Assembly: GCA_964352715.1 (NCBI GenBank)
Contig: CAYGSU010000031.1
Span: forward strand, 1-44,640
Length of the DNA: 44,640 bases
Direction: 5' to 3'
Origin: JAVKBW01 sp964352715
Lineage (GTDB): Bacteria; Pseudomonadota; Alphaproteobacteria; UBA8366; Aestuariispiraceae
The notes under the pieces: model-generated
The model's input: only the letters and a program-made list of their open reading frames with translations
Database searches by the model: none
What the model was told of the DNA's origin: nothing
Program-made: the position numbers and the translations under genes
Shown: positions 15,562-23,673 of the stretch, piece by piece
How the letters are laid out: each line of letters starts with the position of its first letter
Position numbering within the stretch: position 1 is the first letter of the stretch

Positions 15562-16581
15562 TTACCGGATCGGTTCTGCGTAGAGCAGGCCACCGTCGGT
15601 CCACTGAGCATTCAGACCGCGGTCAAGACCGATCGGCGTATTCGGGCCGATGTTACGGTTGAAGATTTCAGCGTAGTTGCCGCGAGCGGCGATTGCCCGC
15701 TGCGCCCATTTCGCGTCGAGGCCGATCATGGCGCCGAAGTCACCTTCGTTGCCGAGCAGACGATCAACGTTCGGGTTACCGGTCGCCTTGGCGCCCAGTT
15801 CCTCGACATTGGCCTGGGTCACACCCAGTTCTTCCGCCGCGATGATGGCTTTGAGAACCCAACGCATGGCGTCGGCCCACTGTTCGTCACCCTGCGCGAC
15901 TGCCGGGCCCAACGGTTCCTTGGAAATGATTTCCGGAAGCAGAACGTGGTCTTCCGGATTATCCAGGGCTGCACGCGTCGCGGCAAGACCGGAACGGTCC
16001 GTCGTGTACACGTCGCAACGGCCTGCCAGATAGTTGGCCTGGCCTTCTTCGTTGGTTTCGATCGGGATCGGCTCATACGAGATGTTGTTCACCCGGAAGA
16101 AGTCCGACAGGTTCAGTTCTGTCGTCGTCCCGGTCTGGATGCAGACGGAAGCGCCGTCCAGATCCTTGGCGCTGCTGACGCCAAGCGCCTTCGGAATGAT
16201 GAAGCCCTGACCGTCATAATAGTTGACGCCCAGGAAGGTCAGCTTGAGATCGGCATCACGGCTCATCGTGACGGTCGTGTTCCGATACAGAAGGTCGCCT
16301 TCGCCGGCGCTCAGTGCGGTGAACCGCGTTTTGCCGGTTGTCGGAACAAACTTTACCTTGTCGGGGCTGCCCAGCACTGCAGCAGCGGATGCACGGCAGA
16401 AATCAACATCGAATCCCTGCCACTGACCGCTTTCGTCAGTGTAAGCGAAACCGGTCAGACCGGTCGTTACGATGCAGTTCAACTCTCCCCGAGCCTTAAC
16501 GTCGTCCAATGTGCCGGCAGTTGCGATTGTGGACCCGAAGGCCAAAGCTGCACCTGCGACAAAGAGCGATTTGAGGTTCAT
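15562..16581 (-). CDS. aapJ: General L-amino acid ABC transporter, periplasmic binding protein
   Basis: 339 aa with a signal peptide (MNLKSLFVAGAALAFGSTIATA). The mature start TLDDVKARGELNCIVTTGLTGFA matches AapJ/BztA. An amino-acid binding fold follows with TGKTRFTALSAGEGDLLYRNT. First gene of the aap operon. A GGAG site lies about nine bases before the ATG, and the leader carries a perfect 11-bp hairpin. Confidence 0.95.
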   Translation of the reverse strand: MNLKSLFVAGAALAFGSTIATAGTLDDVKARGELNCIVTTGLTGFAYTDESGQWQGFDVDFCRASAAAVLGSPDKVKFVPTTGKTRFTALSAGEGDLLYRNTTVTMSRDADLKLTFLGVNYYDGQGFIIPKALGVSSAKDLDGASVCIQTGTTTELNLSDFFRVNNISYEPIPIETNEEGQANYLAGRCDVYTTDRSGLAATRAALDNPEDHVLLPEIISKEPLGPAVAQGDEQWADAMRWVLKAIIAAEELGVTQANVEELGAKATGNPNVDRLLGNEGDFGAMIGLDAKWAQRAIAARGNYAEIFNRNIGPNTPIGLDRGLNAQWTDGGLLYAEPIR

Positions 16582-16644
16582 TTTTGAACACTCCTTTTTC
16601 TGTTGTTGCGTTACGTTACGTCCCTCTCAACTTGAGAAAGCGAC

Positions 16645-16678
16645 GTGAAATGGACATCAGGTTTACAGTCCATTTCAC
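16645..16678 (-). promoter_or_regulatory. Perfect 11-bp inverted repeat in the aapJ leader
   Basis: GTGAAATGGAC (16645-16655) and GTCCATTTCAC (16668-16678) with a 12-base loop, 64-97 bases upstream of the aapJ start. No T tract follows on the minus strand, so a plain terminator is unlikely. An operator or a 5' stabilising hairpin is possible. Confidence 0.6.
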
Positions 16679-17020
16679 ATTACGATGCCCAAATTTTCCG
16701 GCTTGTAAAGCCAATCGACCGCAGTCCTGCAGCATGTAATCGGCTTCGAAGCCCCCTGATGTTGCCTTGGCGATTGTTTTTATAACGACCATTCCTGCTC
16801 TGTTCTTCACAGCAGATTTGCAGCAATGGCGATCAATCTCGCCTATCAACAAAAACAGCCTGACATCGCGGATTGCATTTTTCCAGCTTTAAGTTGGAAA
16901 GAGATTCCGGGAGCCGGTTGCAATTTGCCGGCTTATCCGGCGCAAAAGCCACTGCCGGACCGGTCTTGCGACGGTCGTTCAGCACTGCCGGTAAAAATTT
17001 TTGGTTTAATAATTGATTAT

Positions 17021-17033
17021 TATCAAAGGCTTG
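17021..17033 (+). promoter_or_regulatory. IHF-type binding site
   Basis: TATCAA-AGGC-TTG fits the IHF consensus WATCAANNNNTTR at every defined position. It is set in an AT-rich stretch about 10 bases before the -24 element of the sigma-54 promoter, where DNA bending would help an upstream activator. Confidence 0.5.
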
Positions 17034-17040
17034 GTTTGTG

Positions 17041-17056
17041 TTGGCACGAAACATGC
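17041..17056 (+). promoter_or_regulatory. Sigma-54 (RpoN) promoter
   Basis: TTGGCACGAAACATGC matches the RpoN consensus (TGGCACG-N4-TTGC). The invariant GG (17043-17044) and GC (17055-17056) are exactly 10 bases apart. The predicted start is near 17067, 45 bases before the ATG at 17112. Transcription should need an enhancer-binding ATPase. Confidence 0.85.
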
Positions 17057-17111
17057 TTGCCTTATTGACGCGGGTGAACCGCAGACGAGACAATGTGCAA
17101 GGAGACATACA

Positions 17112-17504
17112 ATGTCGCCACAAGAAATGGGCGAAAAGATATTTCGGCAGAATGACGCCGGGACATTGATCGACGATATGGCGCAGCCATTCCTCGAACT
17201 CGCCGAGAAATTTGAGATAGCCCGGCTGAATGAACTGGACGACAAGGACTGGTACGCCATTCTTGAATCCAACATGTTCGTCTGGCGGTTTGTTGCGAAT
17301 TACCTGCCACGCCAGTTGCGTGATGACGTGCCTAAAGAAATGGGTGACCTGCTGGTTCGGATCAGCGAGTTCATGATGCAGGCCGGCAGTGAGCTTCGTT
17401 CGAATCGGGACGACACGTTGATCCAGCGTGTGATCGAACTGAACCTGAACATGTGCAACCAGATTCTGGCGATGCATGAACAGATGCGGGAAAACGCAGC
17501 CTGA
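17112..17504 (+). CDS. Small helical protein of unknown function, weakly FlaF-like
   Basis: 130 aa from the ATG at 17112, with AAGGAG eight bases upstream; the frame is open earlier but the RpoN promoter makes an upstream start impossible. The sequence is predicted all-helical and acidic. The second half has the spacing N-x3-W (SNMFVWRFV), VPKEMGDLLVRISEFM, then LIQRVIELNLNMCNQIL. That recalls FlaF, the small flagellin-synthesis regulator of alphaproteobacteria (N-x2-LW, LP-x2-LR, LI-x-IN). This similarity is by eye and weak. Sigma-54 control would suit a flagellar or nitrogen role. The gene stands alone. Confidence 0.8.
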   Translation: MSPQEMGEKIFRQNDAGTLIDDMAQPFLELAEKFEIARLNELDDKDWYAILESNMFVWRFVANYLPRQLRDDVPKEMGDLLVRISEFMMQAGSELRSNRDDTLIQRVIELNLNMCNQILAMHEQMRENAA

Positions 17505-17652
17505 ACAAGGCGGCTATCCCGCATTCCCAACAGTGTCCAGAACCCGCCTTGTCGAGGCGGTCACCCCACCTTAATGTCCCCGTACGAAGGGTGCTGTAAC
17601 ACGACAGGCGTTGTCTGTCTGTTAGCGCCAGCAGGGGTTGGTGCGGGAGTTC

Positions 17653-18945
17653 ATGAGTCCAATTTCGAGATCCAAAGCTGCCGTTGATCGTCGGACCGCA
17701 GAACCGCCGAGGCCACATCTGCACATCATCACCGATCTTGATATCGGCGGCGCCGAGCGCATGCTGGTCAATTATCTGTGTACCCGGGAAGACGCCGATT
17801 CCCCGGCGATTGTCCTGTGCATCAAAACACCCGGCGCCATGCGCGCACCATTGGCAGCGGCGGGAATACCGGTGCATTCGCTGGATCTGCCGGAGCCGCG
17901 CGGTTTTAGCGCTGTTCAGCTTGCGCTGCGTCTGCCCTGGGCAATCCTGAAGACGGCCCGCCTGATCGACGAACTGCAGCCGACGGCGGTAAAGGGCTGG
18001 ATGTATCATGCTGCTGTGCTGGGCGATCTTGCCCTGCGCCGGGCAAAATGCGGCCCTTCCGTCAGGTTCATTGCCGGAATCCGCTGCTCGGCCATGAACG
18101 GGCAGCTTTACGGGTATGTGCATCGCTGGACGGTGGACCGCATGCGATCAATCGCCGGGCGTGTCGACGCGCTGGCCTACAATTCGGAAACCGGGCGCTT
18201 CGAGCACGAGGCTATAGGGTTTTCGCCCGAAAGGGCCTGTATCGTGCCGAACGGTATCGATACCGCAGCCTTCGCCCCCAATCCGGGATGCCGAATTACC
18301 GTGCGCCGCAAGCTCGGCATCGATGAAGACCGCCCGTTGATGATTGCCGCCGCACGGGTCGATCCGATGAAGGACTACCCGACCCTACTGAAAGCGTTCA
18401 GGATGCTCGGCGGGCGCGCCGACCTGATCGTTGCCGGCAAGGACACAAATACGTTACTGCCATCAATGCCCGGTCTGCATCGGCTTGGGCCGCGCAAGGA
18501 TATGGCCGATCTTTTTGGCGCGGCGGATATCATCGTCATGAGCTCCGCCTTCGGGGAGGGTTTCCCCAACGTGGTGGGCGAGGGAATGGCCTGCGGCCTG
18601 GTGCCGGTCGTCACCGATGTCGGCGATGCGGCCCATATTGCCGGTGAAACCGGCCGGGTCGTGCAGCCGCGCGATGCCGAGGCGCTGGCAGCGGCGATTA
18701 CCGAGCTTCTCGATGAAGAGAAGGAAGAATTCGCCAGCCGGAAAATTGCCGCGCGAAACCGCATCGAACGACGGTTTTCATTGAAAACCGCTGTCGCCCG
18801 GCTGGATGCGCTGATGGAGGGTGTTCCGTTCGCCGAGCCGGCTGTCGTCGATATCGATGATTTCGCTCAGGATGAAGACGATCCGGAAGCTGTGACCCAG
18901 TCTGACAGCGACTCCCCCGAAGACACCGGCGAGAACCAGTTGTAG
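17653..18945 (+). CDS. Glycosyltransferase family 4 (GT-B fold)
   Basis: 430 aa from the ATG at 17653; TTG (17638) and GTG (17641) are in-frame alternatives, and the ribosome site (GGGAG) is close to all, so the start is unsure. The N-terminal domain has the GT4 glycine-rich loop HIITDLDIGGAERMLV. The C-terminal domain has the E-x7-E motif in GEGFPNVVGEG, which holds the nucleotide-sugar. Such enzymes build exopolysaccharide or lipopolysaccharide at the cytoplasmic face. The C-terminal 25 residues are an acidic tail encoded in sequence that overlaps the convergent oxygenase gene by 79 bases. Confidence 0.88.
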   Translation: MSPISRSKAAVDRRTAEPPRPHLHIITDLDIGGAERMLVNYLCTREDADSPAIVLCIKTPGAMRAPLAAAGIPVHSLDLPEPRGFSAVQLALRLPWAILKTARLIDELQPTAVKGWMYHAAVLGDLALRRAKCGPSVRFIAGIRCSAMNGQLYGYVHRWTVDRMRSIAGRVDALAYNSETGRFEHEAIGFSPERACIVPNGIDTAAFAPNPGCRITVRRKLGIDEDRPLMIAAARVDPMKDYPTLLKAFRMLGGRADLIVAGKDTNTLLPSMPGLHRLGPRKDMADLFGAADIIVMSSAFGEGFPNVVGEGMACGLVPVVTDVGDAAHIAGETGRVVQPRDAEALAAAITELLDEEKEEFASRKIAARNRIERRFSLKTAVARLDALMEGVPFAEPAVVDIDDFAQDEDDPEAVTQSDSDSPEDTGENQL

Positions 18946-19742
18946 CGCACGCCTTTGGCAGCGCCGTCAAGGTTCGGTGCGGCCCGGTTCTCGCGCAGAT
19001 CGTGCAGGCTGACAGTGCGGGTTTCGGTACTGATCCGCGTCAGGCCGGACCGGTTCGGCACGCTGGCATGCAGATGCGCGCCAGAAAAAGCGATGATGTC
19101 GCCCGGATCGACGAGTATCGGCACGCCCAGCGCGATGTCCGGTTCTTTCCGGCATGTCGGCAGCATCGGATAGCTGGTATTGGGGTCCTCGGCCCGGCGA
19201 CGACGAAACTCCTGATAACTCCATGTCGCTGTGTCGTTCTCAATCGGCCTGTTCCAGTATTCTGGAAAAATCATCATGGTGCGTTGCTCGTCTATCGGCC
19301 ACACCGGCGCCCACCAGTTGATCTGCGCCAGAATGTTTGACCCCCAGGTATCCCGATGGGCCGGCAGGTCGCGCATGTAGCGAGTGTGCAGATCAGGGTT
19401 TGACGGCTGGAAGCGAAGCTTCAGGTGATCCCAGTACAGCGCCGACAGGTCGCATCCGACAGCCGAAAACACCGCCCTGAACAGATCCTGCGTCAACTGG
19501 TGGCTGTCTGCCTTTTTCCGAAGATTTTTCGTTACGAGACGAAAGCTGTCACGGTCCAGCAACCGTTCTGCGGTCATCGGTTCGCGGGGAGCAAATTCGT
19601 CGGTTACCATCGCTTTCAGATGGTTAACCAGCTCGATCACCGGTTTCACTTGTCGGTAGACGATAACCCGGCCACTGAACGCCATCTCCGCCCTGGCGTC
19701 GTCACTCTGCGCGCCGTCGATGTATTGAATCAGGTCTGTCAT
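18867..19742 (-). CDS. 2-oxoglutarate/Fe(II)-type dioxygenase-like protein
   Basis: 291 aa. An apparent longer frame running into the J-domain gene exists only because translation reads through the N gap; the true start is the ATG at 19742 (MTDLIQYIDG). The iron triad can be read as His129-x-Asp131 (AHRDTW) and His225 (HLHASVPN), with a following Arg (LTRISTETR) suited to bind 2-oxoglutarate. This fits the phytanoyl-CoA dioxygenase-like cupin fold. The substrate is unknown. Its serine-rich C-terminus overlaps the convergent glycosyltransferase by 79 bases. Confidence 0.75.
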   Translation of the reverse strand: MTDLIQYIDGAQSDDARAEMAFSGRVIVYRQVKPVIELVNHLKAMVTDEFAPREPMTAERLLDRDSFRLVTKNLRKKADSHQLTQDLFRAVFSAVGCDLSALYWDHLKLRFQPSNPDLHTRYMRDLPAHRDTWGSNILAQINWWAPVWPIDEQRTMMIFPEYWNRPIENDTATWSYQEFRRRRAEDPNTSYPMLPTCRKEPDIALGVPILVDPGDIIAFSGAHLHASVPNRSGLTRISTETRTVSLHDLRENRAAPNLDGAAKGVRYNWFSPVSSGESLSDWVTASGSSSS

Positions 19743-19803
19743 TCGAATTTCCAGTCGGCTTTCTGTCCGCACACACTGGGGGAGGGAAGAAACTGCTGCG
19801 CCG

Positions 19804-20699
19804 TCATGCGCCCAGCAGAACTTCCTTCGCCTCGTTGATCTTGGCGGCGAAATAGGTCGATCCGCNNNNNNNNNNNNNNNNNNNNNNNNNNNNNNNNNNN
19901 NNNNNNNNNNNNNNNNNNNNNNNNNNNNNNNNNNNNNNNNNNNNNNNNNNNNNNNNNNNNNNNNNCCCAGCAGAACTTCCTTCGCCTCGTTGATCTTGGC
20001 GGCGAAATAGGTCGATCCGCCTCTGTCCGGGTGGTTGATTTTCATCAGTCGCCGGTGTGCGGCGACAATGTCCTCTTCCGTAGCGGTTTCATCGACACCC
20101 AGAATGTCGCGTGCCTCGATGATGGTCATGCGCCCGCTTCCGGTTGCCTGTTCCCGATTGTCCGACTGTGAGGAAGAAGACGAGGATGATGACGATGTTT
20201 GCCGGTTCCAGGTTTCGCGCCAGTCGCTTGGCTGGGTCCGGTCGAGATAGCTTTCCAGCAGTTCTGCGGATTTCGCATCCTGCGGCTCGATTTCATCCAG
20301 CAGGGTAATCAGCTCCTGCATCGACAGATCGGTAAGCTCACGGCCTTCGAACTGTCCGTCGATGACGGTGCCCGCGAGGTCGCCATTGTCGTGATCGAGG
20401 CGCATTTCCAGAAACCTTGATCGCACAGTGCTGGTTCTGCCGCTGCTGGGGCCGCGCATTGTGTTGAACATCCTGCGCGCCATGCGAAAGCGGTTGATCC
20501 ACGGCAGGGCGGCCATGGCGGCCAGCCACAGCATGCTGAACCGGCCTGTCAAAAGGAGGAAAATCACCAGCAGACCGACCAGGCCGAGGAACACCCATTT
20601 GCCGAGATCGACAATGGCTTTCGGCTGCGCCTTGCTGAACCAGTTCAGCAACACGGCAACCAGAATGACGAGGCCGATACCGGCAACCAGCCAGGACAT
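19804..20699 (-). CDS. Membrane-anchored J-domain protein (interrupted by a false gap)
   Basis: Closing the false gap gives 741 bases, a clean 246-aa protein ending KEVLLGA and a TGA at 19804-19806. Residues 1-75 hold about three membrane segments. A linker with a run of nine serines follows, and the C-terminal 60 residues are a J domain (ARDILGV, then KINHPDRGGS with the HPD motif). This is the type III layout seen in TIM14-like and DjlC-like co-chaperones that recruit DnaK to the membrane. Its ATG directly follows the stop of the vWA gene, so the two are translationally coupled. Confidence 0.85.
19866..19965. other. 100-N scaffold gap with identical 55-base flanks (probably false gap)
   Basis: Bases 19811-19865 are identical to 19966-20020. 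Closing the overlap restores a complete J-domain gene with its own stop codon; leaving the gap open creates a spurious fusion with the oxygenase gene. Confidence 0.92.
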
Positions 20700-21449
20700 T
20701 CAGCGGCCCTTTCCGCGCGGTTTGCCGATCTGGTGAGTCAATTGCCTGACGACGCCGCCAGTGCGATCGCCATAGTCCAGCATCGCCTGCCGCCCGCCGG
20801 TGGCATAGACGGCGACCGCCGCCAGCAGATCGCGAAGCTGTTTTGCCGATCCGGCATCGAACGGACAGTAAGCGCCCCCTGTCAGCCGGGCGATTTCCTT
20901 GAAGGCGCGCATGCCTACCGGGTCATGCCCTTCCTGAAAGACAAAGGCGGGCACGCCATTGACGCCAAGCTCGCCGGCATGGTGGCAAACAGCGTCGATA
21001 TCCTCCTCGAAGCAGTCGCCAACGAAAACCAGCGCATCCACCTTTGCCTTGCGGTGTTCCTTCAGGGCGTGGGTCAATACCCGCTCAACCTGTGTCTGAC
21101 CGCCCATGCACGAAACCGCCCCCATGATGCGGGCAAGCGCTTCGGCGTTGGTGGTCCATTTGCTGGCCTTGCATTCGCGGTAACCGCGATAGAACACCAT
21201 TTGCACGGCCAGACCACCAATGCTGCCTGTTTCGCTGAACATGTCGCCCTGGATAGTGCAGGCCCGGTCCCAGCTTGGCTGCCGGCTGGCCGTTGCATCC
21301 ATCGCGAAGATCAGGCGGCCGGTAGGCGCATTCGGGCCGGTCGGACGACGCGAGCGGACATCCTGCAGAAACCGGTCAATGTCGGTTTCGCTGGATGGCT
21401 CAAGCGGTTTTGACGGGCCGCTGCGGTCTATGTTTTTTCCCATAGGCAT
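20700..21449 (-). CDS. vWA-domain protein
   Basis: 249 aa. A hydrophobic strand leads into AMDATASRQPSWD, a MIDAS-like D-x-T-x-S motif of von Willebrand factor A domains. A second strand DALVFVGDCFEED and the segment ARLTGGAYCPFD complete the fold. There is no signal peptide, so it is cytoplasmic or peripheral. Its TGA is followed directly by the ATG of the membrane J-domain protein, suggesting partners. MPMGK offers two close starts (21449, 21443) and no good ribosome site is visible. Confidence 0.8.
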   Translation of the reverse strand: MPMGKNIDRSGPSKPLEPSSETDIDRFLQDVRSRRPTGPNAPTGRLIFAMDATASRQPSWDRACTIQGDMFSETGSIGGLAVQMVFYRGYRECKASKWTTNAEALARIMGAVSCMGGQTQVERVLTHALKEHRKAKVDALVFVGDCFEEDIDAVCHHAGELGVNGVPAFVFQEGHDPVGMRAFKEIARLTGGAYCPFDAGSAKQLRDLLAAVAVYATGGRQAMLDYGDRTGGVVRQLTHQIGKPRGKGR

Positions 21450-21526
21450 GAAGGTATAGAAATGGGGAGTGATTGCGCAATGTCGAGCCGGCGTGAAACT
21501 TCTGTCTGGCCGTTCCGCCGGGCCTG

Positions 21527-22339
21527 ATGGCGGTGAGGCATAAGCATCACTATGTAATGTTGATGACCACTCTTTCCCTGTCCCGCCGGATCGTGCTGCT
21601 TGGTGCTGTCGCCGCTGCGGGAGCCGTCTGGTTCGGGCTGCCGGCTGTCAGGCGACTCGTGACGGCCGAATTTGCCTTCAGGCCGGTTCCCCGGCTGCCG
21701 GGGTTTCGAGAACTGATCGCCGGCGATGTCTCCCGGTCGCTCGACCCGATGGCCGGGTTGACCGCCATCGATGTGTCGTCGACCGAGCCGAGGCTTCCGG
21801 CACCGGATATGGATATTTGCGAAGCGCTATTCGGACCGCCGGTCAAGGACTCGCCGGGAAGGCTCTCCATCGCTTCGTTTTCCGACTATCGCTGCCCGTA
21901 TTGCCGTGTTCTGACCCCGTTGCTGGCGGAATGGCAGGCGTCGGACCCGGCGCAAAATCATGTCGAATGGCACGAATGGCCGCTTCTGGGCGATGTATCG
22001 ATGACGGCGGCACGGGCGGCACTTGCAGCTAAACGGCAGAATGCCTATCCGGCCTTTCATGAACGGTTGATGCGGTCCGCCTTCGTGCCGACGCCCGGCT
22101 ATCTGCGTGACACGGCGAACCGGCTGGGTCTGGATGCGGACAGGCTGCTCGACGATATGGACGATCCGCTGATCGCGCGGCAGATCGCTACCAGCCAGGT
22201 GCTGGCGGCGATGTTCGGATTTCCCGGCACGCCGGCGCTAGTTGTCGGAAAGACAGCGGTTGTCGGATCGATCTCAGCCTCTGACCTGGATGCGCTGATT
22301 GACCTGGAACGGCAGGAGCGTGACGGGAGCGTTTGCTGA
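21527..22339 (+). CDS. DsbA/thioredoxin-fold periplasmic oxidoreductase
   Basis: 270 aa. A single N-terminal membrane segment (IVLLGAVAAAGAVWFGL) anchors a DsbA-like domain with the active site CPYC in FSDYRCPYCRVL. The cis-Pro loop is FGFPGTPALVVG. It acts on protein thiols in the periplasm, as an oxidase or, like the Com1/ScsC group, an isomerase. The first ATG (21527) is used, but in-frame ATGs at 21557 and 21563 are closer to the membrane segment. Convergent with the VanZ gene. Confidence 0.85.
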   Translation: MAVRHKHHYVMLMTTLSLSRRIVLLGAVAAAGAVWFGLPAVRRLVTAEFAFRPVPRLPGFRELIAGDVSRSLDPMAGLTAIDVSSTEPRLPAPDMDICEALFGPPVKDSPGRLSIASFSDYRCPYCRVLTPLLAEWQASDPAQNHVEWHEWPLLGDVSMTAARAALAAKRQNAYPAFHERLMRSAFVPTPGYLRDTANRLGLDADRLLDDMDDPLIARQIATSQVLAAMFGFPGTPALVVGKTAVVGSISASDLDALIDLERQERDGSVC

Positions 22340-22345
22340 CCGATT

Positions 22346-22708
22346 CTACCGGTTTCCGCCGTCGGTAAAGCGCTGGTAACCCCAGACCAGAAGCAAGGCC
22401 AGACCGGCGCCCACGGTATTGGCCACGGCATCGCCGATGCCCGGCATGCGGCCGGGAAGGAACCCCTGAAGGATTTCCAGCGCGATACCGTAAACGATAA
22501 TCGCCGCCAGAACGGCAATCCGGCGCCGCGCCGACGGCCAGGCGATCAGGCCGGTCATGCCCAGTACGAAATAGGCGGCGAGATGTTCCCATCCGTCCCA
22601 GAAGCCGGTCTGTGGCCGGCTTGTCTGCGGAACCAGCGAGGCCCAGCCGATTGCCGCCAGCGCAGCAATAAAGACAAGTTTCTTAACCGGGCGTAGCGGC
22701 CATTGCAT
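22346..22708 (-). CDS. VanZ-like membrane protein
   Basis: 120 aa, four predicted membrane segments, with the VanZ-type pattern WEHLAAYFVLGMTGLIAW and a later EILQGFLPGRMPGIGDAVAN. Family members are integral membrane proteins of mostly unknown role, named from a teicoplanin-resistance protein. It begins five bases after the mipZ stop and is likely co-transcribed. Confidence 0.85.
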   Translation of the reverse strand: MQWPLRPVKKLVFIAALAAIGWASLVPQTSRPQTGFWDGWEHLAAYFVLGMTGLIAWPSARRRIAVLAAIIVYGIALEILQGFLPGRMPGIGDAVANTVGAGLALLLVWGYQRFTDGGNR

Positions 22709-22713
22709 GCGGG

Positions 22714-23553
22714 TCAGACCACGGTCGGCAGACCGACGGCCTGAAACAGCGCGCGCAGTTCCTGCCGTGCGGCCAGATGTGACATGTTCATCCGCACGCC
22801 GGTATCCTTGTCGCGAATATCGAGCAGGGTAAGCCCCTGCAGAAACAACTCGCGGAAGATCACGCGCTCGGAAAACCCGGGGGCAACGCGAAAGCCGATC
22901 CGTTTGGCGAGTTCCTCAAGCGCGGCATCCATCGATTTTCGGTTCTTCGAATCGAGCTGGCTAAGCCGGTTTCTGATCACCACCCAGTCGAACGTACGGT
23001 TCGACCCGCCGCGCCGCGCCCGCTCGATTTTCTGCTGGAACACCATTTCGGCATACTTGCTGGGGTGCCGAACCCGGCCGGTATCGGGGTCGACGCTGGC
23101 AATCACGTCCAGATCGACAAAACTGTCGTTGATCGGCGTGATCAGTGTGTTGGCCATCGAATGCCCGAGTTTGCTGAGATTGCTGTCGCGGCCCGGCGTG
23201 TCGATCACGATCATGTCCATCCCGGCCAGATCGTTAAGGGCCGAAGAGAACCGCGCCAGTTCGTCGGCATCGGCCTCGCTGCGGACAGGCAGGTCGCTGA
23301 CAGGCACCGTCCGGTGTTCCGGGATGCGTAACGACTGGCCGTGCCGTTCGGCGAAGGTTTTGCGGTTCTCGACATATCGGGTCAACGTCGCCTGCCGCGC
23401 ATCGAGATCGATGCTGCCGACATTTTTACCTGCCGCAAGCAGACCGGCGATCAGATGCATCGCTGTGGTAGACTTGCCCGTACCGCCTTTTTCATTCCCG
23501 AGAACCAGAATGTGCGGGGCGGCGGCCGGCTGTGGGATCGGGTCGTTTGGCAT
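22714..23553 (-). CDS. mipZ: Division-site positioning ATPase MipZ
   Basis: 279 aa ParA/MinD-type ATPase. The deviant Walker A KGGTGKST is at residues 21-28, followed by the MipZ-specific SIDLDARQATLTRYVENR region and Walker B MIVIDTPG. In alphaproteobacteria MipZ forms a bipolar gradient from the ParB-bound origin and inhibits FtsZ away from midcell. The length and the LDxRQ-type segment separate it from ParA. Confidence 0.92.
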   Translation of the reverse strand: MPNDPIPQPAAAPHILVLGNEKGGTGKSTTAMHLIAGLLAAGKNVGSIDLDARQATLTRYVENRKTFAERHGQSLRIPEHRTVPVSDLPVRSEADADELARFSSALNDLAGMDMIVIDTPGRDSNLSKLGHSMANTLITPINDSFVDLDVIASVDPDTGRVRHPSKYAEMVFQQKIERARRGGSNRTFDWVVIRNRLSQLDSKNRKSMDAALEELAKRIGFRVAPGFSERVIFRELFLQGLTLLDIRDKDTGVRMNMSHLAARQELRALFQAVGLPTVV

Positions 23554-23673
23554 GATCGGCCTTTTCGAGACTGTGCATGTCCGCCCGCATGCTGGCTGGA
23601 CGCGGACGGAGGGGGTTATTACTCTGCGCCGGTGACGACGACAAGCGTCAGCAATAAGGGATTCGACCTCACA

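Larger units (their letters stand above)
16582..17111. other. Divergent regulatory intergenic between aapJ and the sigma-54 gene
   Basis: A 530-base gene-free region. It holds the aapJ leader inverted repeats, the short palindrome TCTCAA-C-TTGAGA (16625-16637), and an imperfect palindrome TTCCAGC-TTTAA-GTTGGAA (16881-16899). It also holds a CACTGCCGG direct repeat at 16950-16958 and 16983-16991 (33 bases apart), the AT palindrome TAATAAT-TG-ATTATTA (17007-17022), an IHF-type site and a sigma-54 promoter. I could not assign a confident sigma-70 promoter to aapJ. Confidence 0.6.

Noticed and set aside
17544..17560. Hairpin CCGCCT-TGTCG-AGGCGG after the FlaF-like gene as terminator
   Set aside because: The stem is only six pairs and no T tract follows, so it is too weak to call.
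18867..20699. A 610-residue frame joining the J-domain protein and the 2OG oxygenase
   Set aside because: It exists only by reading through the 100 Ns. Closing the 55-base overlap gives a stop codon after KEVLLGA and two separate genes.
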